DNA of 64,000 nucleotides from Cryptomeria japonica. Lineage: Eukaryota; Streptophyta; Pinopsida; Cupressales; Cupressaceae. The notes beneath the pieces were generated by a model, which was not told the origin of the DNA, ran no database searches, and worked only from the letters and a program-made list of their open reading frames with translations. Made by a program: the position numbers and the translations under genes. The stretch's first letter is position 1. Every line of letters starts with the position of its first letter. Of the stretch, positions 57,249 to 64,000 are shown piece by piece. Location: assembly GCF_030272615.1 (NCBI RefSeq), contig NC_081410.1, positions 257,595,533 to 257,659,532 on the forward strand, read 5' to 3'.

Positions 57249-58724
57249 TTAATGACACGTCCTTTTATGCCATTTCCATCTTTCATCAATCTGAGCAATC
57301 ATACAACTTTTGCCTCCAACATTCAAGTGAAATATATTACCTTTAGTCATTGTTCCTGATACAATCTCAGTTCCGGAGCTACTCAAGATTTCACATTTGT
57401 CATTCTTGAATTGCAAGTTATATTCCTTATCAACCATCTGACCAACACTCAAAAGATTATGCTTTAAACCTTCAACATACAACACATCATTAGTATTGTG
57501 CTTACCATCAAGAGAAATAGAGCCTCTACCATGGATTACACAAGCTTTGTTATCACCAAATCTTACTATACCACCATCATACCTTTCTAGGTTTACAAAT
57601 TTACTCTTATCACCTGTCATATGATGAGAGAAACCACTATCAATTACCCATTCATCTTTCTCCACACCTTTAGCAATTAAATCTTTCTCCTCATAAATGC
57701 AACTTGTAAAATTTGTAGTTACAGGATCATCTTCATTGATAGCAATGAACACAAATTCATCTCTCGAATTTCCCTTATCTGATTCATCATTTGTTACACC
57801 TTCATCAGCAACATAATAACACTTGTTTTGATACTTAGGCTTATATATCTTAAATGGCTTCTTAGGATTTCTATCTCTTTCTAGACACCTTAATGCAAAA
57901 TGTCCTATCTTATTGCATGAGAGGCAACTTTCATTCATACTTACCGACACCTTTAGGCAATCTTCTAGCAATAAGTGCTTCAATCTCCTCAAGCTCTCTT
58001 TCATCTCTTTCTCATATCTAGATACTCTTGTAGAGATTTCTCCCGAATCATATCTTTGTTTCCCAAAAATAGTAGCTTTGAATGTAGATTCAGTCTTACG
58101 AAGAGAGTCTCCAAACCCACTCAGCTCAAAATCAACAAGCTTACCAATCAACATGTCTCTTTTCACATTTGTCACAGTCCAGATCTCATCAATAGTAGAA
58201 GCTTTATGTTTGTAAGCAAGAGGCAAGGATCTCAATACTTTAGTAATAATCTTAAATTCTTCTAATACTCTACCAGCACATTTGATTCCACACACAAGCT
58301 CATCCACTTTCTGCATAAAATAAGTAATGTTCTCATCTTCACCCATCTTTAGGTTCTCATATTTACCCTTCAAGCTCTGCAACTTAGTAATCTTCACATG
58401 GCTATCACCTTCATGCAAGGTCTCCAACTTTATTCAGATCTCATGAGTAGTCTCTAAGTCCATCATATTAGTTATCTTAGAATCTAATAAGACACCCAAC
58501 AATGCTTCCTTAGCTTTGATATTGTATTCTATTTCCTTTATCTCATCCGTAGTAGTAGGACCATTATGAGGAACATTATATACATTCCTAATAATCTTCC
58601 TGTACTCTTCTCCAATGCATCTCAAATGACATTGCATCTGGATCTTCCAGAGAGTGTAGTTCATTGCATCAAATCTCAGACTATCTTTCTTGAAAGAAAA
58701 GGTTGCCATCTTGGATCTCCTCAA
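57249..58724 (-). pseudogene. Copia-J gag and protease
   Basis: It starts MATFSFKKDSLRFDAMNYTL about 30 bases after the primer site. An in-frame TGA at 58434-58436 stands for Trp of (A)IW(D)KLETL, the same codon as in Copia-C. The frame is then open for 392 codons: LHEGDSHVKITKLQSLKGKY, LRSLPLAYKHKASTIDEIWT, a locally shifted stretch before the knuckle, CLSCNKIGHFALRC (intact CCHC), the acidic DEGVTNDESDKGNS, and the protease WVIDSGFSHHMTGDKSKF with D-S-G intact. It ends WKWHKRTCH. It is the longest open piece of the minus-strand copia elements. Confidence 0.87.
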
Positions 58725-58751
58725 GTGGGAAAGCTTCTTCCGGAGGATCTA

Positions 58752-58763
58752 GCTCTGATACCA
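58752..58763 (-). other. Primer binding site, initiator tRNA-Met (Copia-J)
   Basis: This is TGGTATCAGAGC on the minus strand, two bases from the LTR. Confidence 0.92.
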
Positions 58764-58765
58764 AT

Positions 58766-60134
58766 TATTGGCAACAATGAAGCAAACTAAGGGGGGGGGG
58801 TGAATCAGTTTACACAAAAACTCACTACAACTTAAACCACAAAATAGATCTGATAATTAATAGTTAAAGCATGAAACAACTCCACATTAATAACACACAT
58901 AACACCAATATTTTTTATGTGGAAAACCTAGTTAAGGAAAAAATCATGGTGGGAACCTACCCACATTGACATAATACCCTATTAGGAGTAAATGAAAATA
59001 TTACAATGGGGAATGCACATGCATTTAGGCACACTGCCTAGAGCTCACTTCTCAAAATAAGAAACCCAAAAAGGCTACAACCTTAAGGGAAGGCTCACTA
59101 CCTTACAGGAAGTCTCGCTGACTTACAAAAGCATTCAGACAACAATCCGGATTACATGAACTATGAAAATAGCATTTCCATATTCCTGAGTATAGTTATG
59201 GTTAAGCACATAGTCTTCTCTACAACACACTCCTCTTCTTCACACTTCTAAAATATTAAATCACTTGTTCACACACTTACTCAATCACCCACTCGCAGAT
59301 ACAACACAGCTATACATCTTACATGATTATTATATTTATTTATACAAACCCTCAACCTCTATTTCAAGGTTGGATATACCCTCAATACAAATTATAAAAT
59401 AATAACCTCACACGCTACAATAATACATGTGGACCAAAACGATGTCAGCTAAGACATAGTCTAGACCCAAATTATTAGTGCAAGCACACAACAGCTCTAA
59501 CAATTACGCCTCGATCATCTTCAAAATGCTACAACCACCAAGGATGTTGCATAACACAAAGAATGCCACCAGATATGGAAAATATTCAATAACGCACACA
59601 GAAATCAACGTGAACCACCAATACGCATAGAACACGATCTAGAGATATTAACAAGCAATGTGAATTGCACCACAACAACTGCAACAACTAGGATTACCAG
59701 AATCATTATCATCTCTCTACCAAAGCTCAAGAACACCATCACAACTAACGGTCAATATGAAATATTTTCTTGTGGATATCCAAATCATGAACCAATCAAA
59801 CTGAGGACACATATCAATGTCTAGAACACATCCCACACATCTGCATTAGAAGATATGGTAGTTTCAGACCAATATGGAGCACAAACCAAAATATCAAATA
59901 ACACGAACAACTAAATAACATCCTCAATCTTGGATCACAAACCTCAATCAAAACATCATGCAGACCTTTGCAAATGGGAATGAACCTTCTAAAGACACCA
60001 TACTAGAAACCCTTTAATCTGCATCACCTCATATGCAACACAGGGTAAACCAACTCATCCAACCAAACTGCAACACTGGAATACATAGAAGAATATGTTT
60101 ACATCAATGACAACACATCAACCAATATCCAACA
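58766..60134 (-). repeat. 5' LTR of Copia-J
   Basis: The inner end reads tattggcaac where tgttggcaac is expected (G-to-A); the outer end is ccaaca next to tactg. A run of ten G follows at about 58791. Compared with the 3' LTR it has an extra ggaaggctcactaccttac-like duplication near 59090-59125. Confidence 0.85.
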
Positions 60135-60139
60135 TACTG

Positions 60140-62200
60140 ACCATGTGATCGGACTCAAAAATATCTTCCCTATAACTAGCATATACTTCATCAGATTCCT
60201 CCATTTCCTTAGCGATGGCACATTAGGCATGAGCATGTGATAAACTACATACAATGCACCATGGATTATCTTCTACAAAATGTGCCCCTAGCTTCTTCAA
60301 TGGGACAGGTATTTCCTTATTGTTTGAGGACTTTTTATTGTTATTTTGGGGTCTTCTATCCTTCCAATTTGTGTTGTAAGGCATATCATGCTATCTAGGC
60401 CTATCATTTCTCTGATAGTTAGGTCGATCATAAGATAAACCCTTTTCATTCCTTGCAATCTTGTAATTCAAGTCTTTTATAACACTCATAACTTTGTCCA
60501 TTTTATCTTCTTCTTTAGGTTGCTTGTTGTGATGTCCTTTAGGGTTTTGTAAGATTCTGACATCATCCCTTCTTATTGCCTTAGTATAATCCTTTCTATT
60601 GTTCTATCTAGTAAGGGAAGATTTGAATGCCTCATTCAAGTTTGGAGGATTTCTAGACCTCAATTTATAGCCAATTTTAGGGTCAAATGCATCATAGTAG
60701 AAGGCCAAACACATGTGGTCAGTTGGCTTCCAAAGAGGTGGTATCTTCTTTTATAACTTGATGAATCTACTGTTGAAACCAGATACCTCTTCATTATGCC
60801 CCTTTTTTATGTTAGTTAATTTATGCAAGGCAAATTTAGGGTCAGAATGGTCACCATACTAATCTTTGAACATCCTCTTGAAATCATTGAAACTCCTTAT
60901 GGACACATCCGACAAGCTTATGTACCATTCTTGGGTATCATCAATGAGTGACGACATAAATAACTTCATGAACACATCTTTGTGTTCTACTTCAAAATTA
61001 TCCATAATATTTTGAAATGCTCTAATATGCTCCTCACCAATGACTACATTGTTTCCTCAAAACTTGGGCAATGCATTTCTCATTTCATTATTGATTGCAT
61101 TAGGATAACCTTGAATCCCTATGAAATCAATCTGCCTATACCTATCTAGTTGCATGGGCCTTCTAGCAAAAGGATTCAATGGTGGGTTAGGAATTTGATG
61201 GTGTTGTTACACATTCCCTTGATTGAGATGGTGCTATGGTACTTGGTTGTATTGTTGATACTAATTTGATGCGTGTTGTTGATGTTGTAGGTATTGCAAA
61301 TATTGTTGGTAGGAATTATTCCCTACCATAGGACTATTTGAAGGATACTATTATGGAGGAGGGAACTGCCCGTACCCAGGTCTATTGAATGGATTTTGTG
61401 CATTGTATTTCTGCTAATGAGTATTTTTTTGCTAGCTAGTTCCTCCTTGATTGGTAGCAATACATTGACCACTCATAGGAGGTATATTCAAACTTGCAGA
61501 GACAAAAGATACATTTTTTGCTCCAATAGTTTGGGGAGCTAGTCAGCATAGGTACAATACTTATTGTAGCATAGGATGCATTCATTTGGGAACTTACCTA
61601 TATATTACTAATGGGTTGCAGTGAAGCAACACTCACTATAGGGGCTTGCGTACAAGCATTTATAGCAGTAGAGATAGGTACATTGGTAACATTTGATGAA
61701 GAAGGTAGTGGAACAATTGATCATCACGGGTTGCAACTCATAGTATTTGATAGTATAGGTGGTTGGTTCATTCCACTATTATTGTGTCCACTGGATAGAG
61801 GGGGAAGAGATATAGTTGACTGGGAAGTTAGGTTCAATATACCTTGTGCCATCATTTCCCTTTCTCTTATGAGTTGTAACCTATTTTTTTGAGCTCTCAT
61901 CTACTCTAATTCTTGTTGAAACTCTTGTCTGTAAGCTCCCTAGACATGGTGCCAGATGTAGAACACAGATTGGCATATGTAAATTGGGCTTGATATGAGA
62001 CCTGTGTAGTAGGATGACTTATTCACAATGGGGTGGTCACAACTATCTTAGGGTTAGATTTGCTTTGAGAATTCGCTATCTACTGAGCATATCTATTTTG
62101 ACACTCTCTTTAAATCCTAACATTTTCAATTTCTGCATGGAGTTTATCTTGGACTTCTTTTGCTCAGATGGGATCTCCATCCATAAAAATAATTAGAAAG
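60140..62200 (-). pseudogene. Gypsy-host gag with zinc finger
   Basis: The upstream part is Gln/Tyr/Pro-rich (QQYLQYLQHQQHAS near 61270). The capsid-like Retrotrans_gag region spans about 60640-61160: MQLDRYRQIDFIGIQGYPNA, then AFQNIMDNFEVEHKDVFMKL, DDTQEWYISLSDVSIRSFND and FYYDAFDPKIGYKL. A basic Asn/Arg-rich tail (WKDRRPQNNNKKSSNN) precedes a Tat-type zinc finger WCIVCSLSHAHA, a stop, then CAIAKE (near 60250). Many stops and frame breaks show long decay. Gag would form the particle. Confidence 0.72.
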
Positions 62201-62779
62201 ATTCCTATCAGTCATTGAAAAGGTTCAGTGAAAACAAGGGTCTCCCTTGGGTGAAGAATCTTCTCGACTAGTATTTTTTACCCCTTTTACAAGTCTATAT
62301 GACTCACTAAAGTAATTTTATGAGATACCCTTTTCCTTCTGACAAATCTATAATTAAAAAATACCCTCTAAACTATCCAAGGGAATTCCAAAATTAATAT
62401 TCTTTAAGTTTGAAGTAGACAAAGTTTCAGTGATACCTTTTTGCTTTATTACCCACCTTTTCTTCATAGCATCTTGTCTTGACTGATGATCACCATACTT
62501 TGCTTGTTCTGCCTCTTTATCCTGGTATTGCATGCTCCTTGAAAATTTCATCTTTGAAATTTGCTCACTCCTTCACATGGCAATGTTTCAATATTTTCAC
62601 TACTCGTATCAACTTCTCAAGCTCTGAATGAACTTATCTTCTTTTCAGAGTCCCCACCCACATATAAGAAATATTTTCTTTAGCACTAAGATTCCTTCAA
62701 ATCTCCTATTATTTTTTAGATGACTCCGGACTCTCTTGGACAAGTTACTAGGTCACAATGAAGGTTGATTTTAATGAAT
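62201..62779 (-). other. Gypsy-host leader and extreme gag N-terminus
   Basis: I cannot define a start codon. The stretch holds short broken frames and lies between primer site and recognisable gag. It would include the packaging leader. Confidence 0.5.
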
Positions 62780-62797
62780 TCCCCAGCAGAGTCGCCA
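62780..62797 (-). other. Primer binding site of Gypsy-host
   Basis: The minus strand reads TGGCGACTCTGCTGGGGA, three bases from the LTR end. It is a typical Tat-lineage primer site, probably for a tRNA-Arg, but I am not certain of the isoacceptor. Confidence 0.7.
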
Positions 62798-62800
62798 ATT

Positions 62801-64000
62801 TGTTAGTGATTATTTTTGCTTCCTTCAATCCTAAGCAGATACGCAATACCAAACTATGGGATTGGTAACCTAGAACATGTAATCAACACTATCAATAGAT
62901 TAAAGACAAGAAAATGTAACAAACAAGGCTATACAAGCCTTCTACACTTTGAGATCCACTAAACTCAGGAGGGTAATCCAATTACGAGTCTTAGAATGAT
63001 AAACTCATGACAAATAGTAGACCTATTTGAAGTGGATGGTTCTTAGGTTTATAATGATGGGTGTCTTGTATTTAAATTAACTACTACATAATCCCATTTA
63101 CCCTGCAAGTTACTGAGAATGGAAACTAACTCTACACCTACTCCTCCAAACAGAGAGGAAATGGTATTTGATTATGAATGACCCTGAAGTAAATGAGAAA
63201 ACAAGACCAATGCTTATCCTCTTGAGAACAGAGTCTATGTAAATCACTAAAATCCTTAATATATCACTCAGTCCATCATTGAACATTTCATACTTTGCAT
63301 GCTATGCAAGTTGAAATTAGTGCATTATATCTTATTCAAACGCATACATGTTGCAATAATATTGAACTGAATTTAACTCTTTCATTAAAATAGACCTACT
63401 ATCAAGAATACACATTCTCCATTAGAGAAGACAAATCAATGTGTTTTTAACAAAAAAATTCATGCAACACATATACACAAGATGAGAAACAACATTAAAA
63501 TGATTTCTTTCATTGATTTTGAAAAGAGATTGGATATTGTATATGATAAAAAAAGATGATGACAAACTATTGCAAACCCATAAAGATCCAACCACAATAA
63601 ACCCTAGTCCTACAATAAAACATCCACCATACACCAATGAAGATACCTAAGAACATGTAAATCAACAAATTGAACAATAATACCATTCACATGTCAAGTA
63701 GGGTTTCAATCTCCATTGTCTCCTATCTCCATTGATCTTGTTTGATATATTTTCTCTCGGATTTTGTATGTGCACAAGAGCTCAACAAAGAATGGATTTT
63801 GGTTTTGAAGTCACTTGATTGCATAAAGTATCGATTAGGTAGATGCATTAGGTGTTAGAAAGAGAGAAATAATCCTCTTATATAGTAGATGCTTTAGAAA
63901 ATGGAGGGATAAGATTAAGAGGTTAAAGAAACAAATGGTTGGCTAGGATTAAAGGGTAGTTAGAAGAAATAATAAAATAATGAAGCGGGTAGATAGATGA
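62801..64000 (-). repeat. 5' LTR of Gypsy-host, runs off the window
   Basis: It starts tgttagtgat next to the primer site and continues to the window end, at least 1.2 kb. On the minus strand a ctatataag box lies at about 63878-63886, which could be its promoter. No second LTR is in the window. Confidence 0.72.

Larger units (their letters stand above)
48495..60134 (-). mobile_element. Copia-J, Ty1/copia element split by LTR-K
   Basis: It has LTRs 48495-49841 and 58766-60134 and minus-strand order primer site, gag, protease, integrase, (LTR-K), integrase end, RT, RNase H. It is flanked by perfect tactg duplications in Gypsy-host. Its sequence family is close to Copia-C. Confidence 0.88.
46715..64000 (-). 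mobile_element. Gypsy-host, old Tat-like Ty3/gypsy element
   Basis: On the minus strand the order is LTR (62801 to beyond the window), primer site, gag, zinc finger, protease, archaeal-type RNase H; then Copia-C interrupts at 46714. Copia-J is inserted at 48495-60134 between tactg duplications (48490-48494, 60135-60139). It holds everything else in the window. RT and the RT-linked RNase H are absent between protease and the second RNase H. Confidence 0.8.

Noticed and set aside
3171-58763. Repeated TGGTATCAGAGC as possible tRNA-Met gene fragments
   Set aside because: Only the 12-base primer site is present, always next to an LTR end; no cloverleaf sequence follows.
61611-61892. 93-codon plus-strand open frame
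   Set aside because: It is the antisense shadow of the Gypsy-host gag N-terminal region; no independent protein signature.

Overview
This 64 kb window is plant nuclear DNA that consists, as far as I can read it, entirely of LTR retrotransposons nested inside one another. I found no host gene, tRNA, rRNA or CRISPR array. The evidence is Ty1/copia and Ty3/gypsy polyproteins, initiator-Met and Trp tRNA primer sites, and a plant-only mobile-domain gene. AT-rich DNA, very long LTRs and deep nesting suggest a seed plant with a large genome. A conifer or other gymnosperm is plausible, but nothing here proves it.

Layout by nesting level. Level 1 is an old Tat-like Ty3/gypsy element on the minus strand (Gypsy-host), seen at 46715-48494 and 60135-64000. 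Its 5' LTR runs off the right edge. Level 2 has two insertions in it. Copia-J (minus, 48495-60134, TSD tactg) carries a 4.46 kb solo-LTR-like insert, LTR-K (52524-56986, TSD taacc). Copia-C (minus, 9059-12967 plus 45701-46714) enters the host's archaeal-type RNase H domain and continues off the left edge.

Level 3, inside Copia-C: a minus-strand tandem of Copia-A and Copia-B that share one LTR (1-9058); a solo LTR, LTR-L (10267-11488, TSD atagg); and Copia-D (plus, 12968-45700), which sits in Copia-C's LTR. Level 4, inside Copia-D: Gypsy-E (plus, 15458-27999, TSD gcatg); the solo LTR-F (28044-30695, TSD agaat/agcat); Copia-G (plus, 31806 to about 39331); and the 4.5 kb LTR-H (40890-45401, TSD ggacc).

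The most notable object is Gypsy-E, a Tat-lineage element with an extra archaeal-type RNase H. It carries, antisense between pol and its 3' LTR, a three-exon gene for a plant mobile domain (PMD, MAIN-like) protein. Its N-terminal part shows no capsid domain and no zinc knuckle, so it probably depended on another element's Gag.

All coding regions are broken. Gypsy-E (1847 codons) and Copia-G (1388 codons) each keep a single reading frame interrupted only by point stops, while the older copies also have frameshifts and large deletions. Several lesions are G-to-A or C-to-T changes when compared with paralogues in the window, as expected for decay of methylated cytosine. By eye, the Gypsy-E and Copia-G LTR pairs are mid-90s percent identical. 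No element here looks autonomous today.
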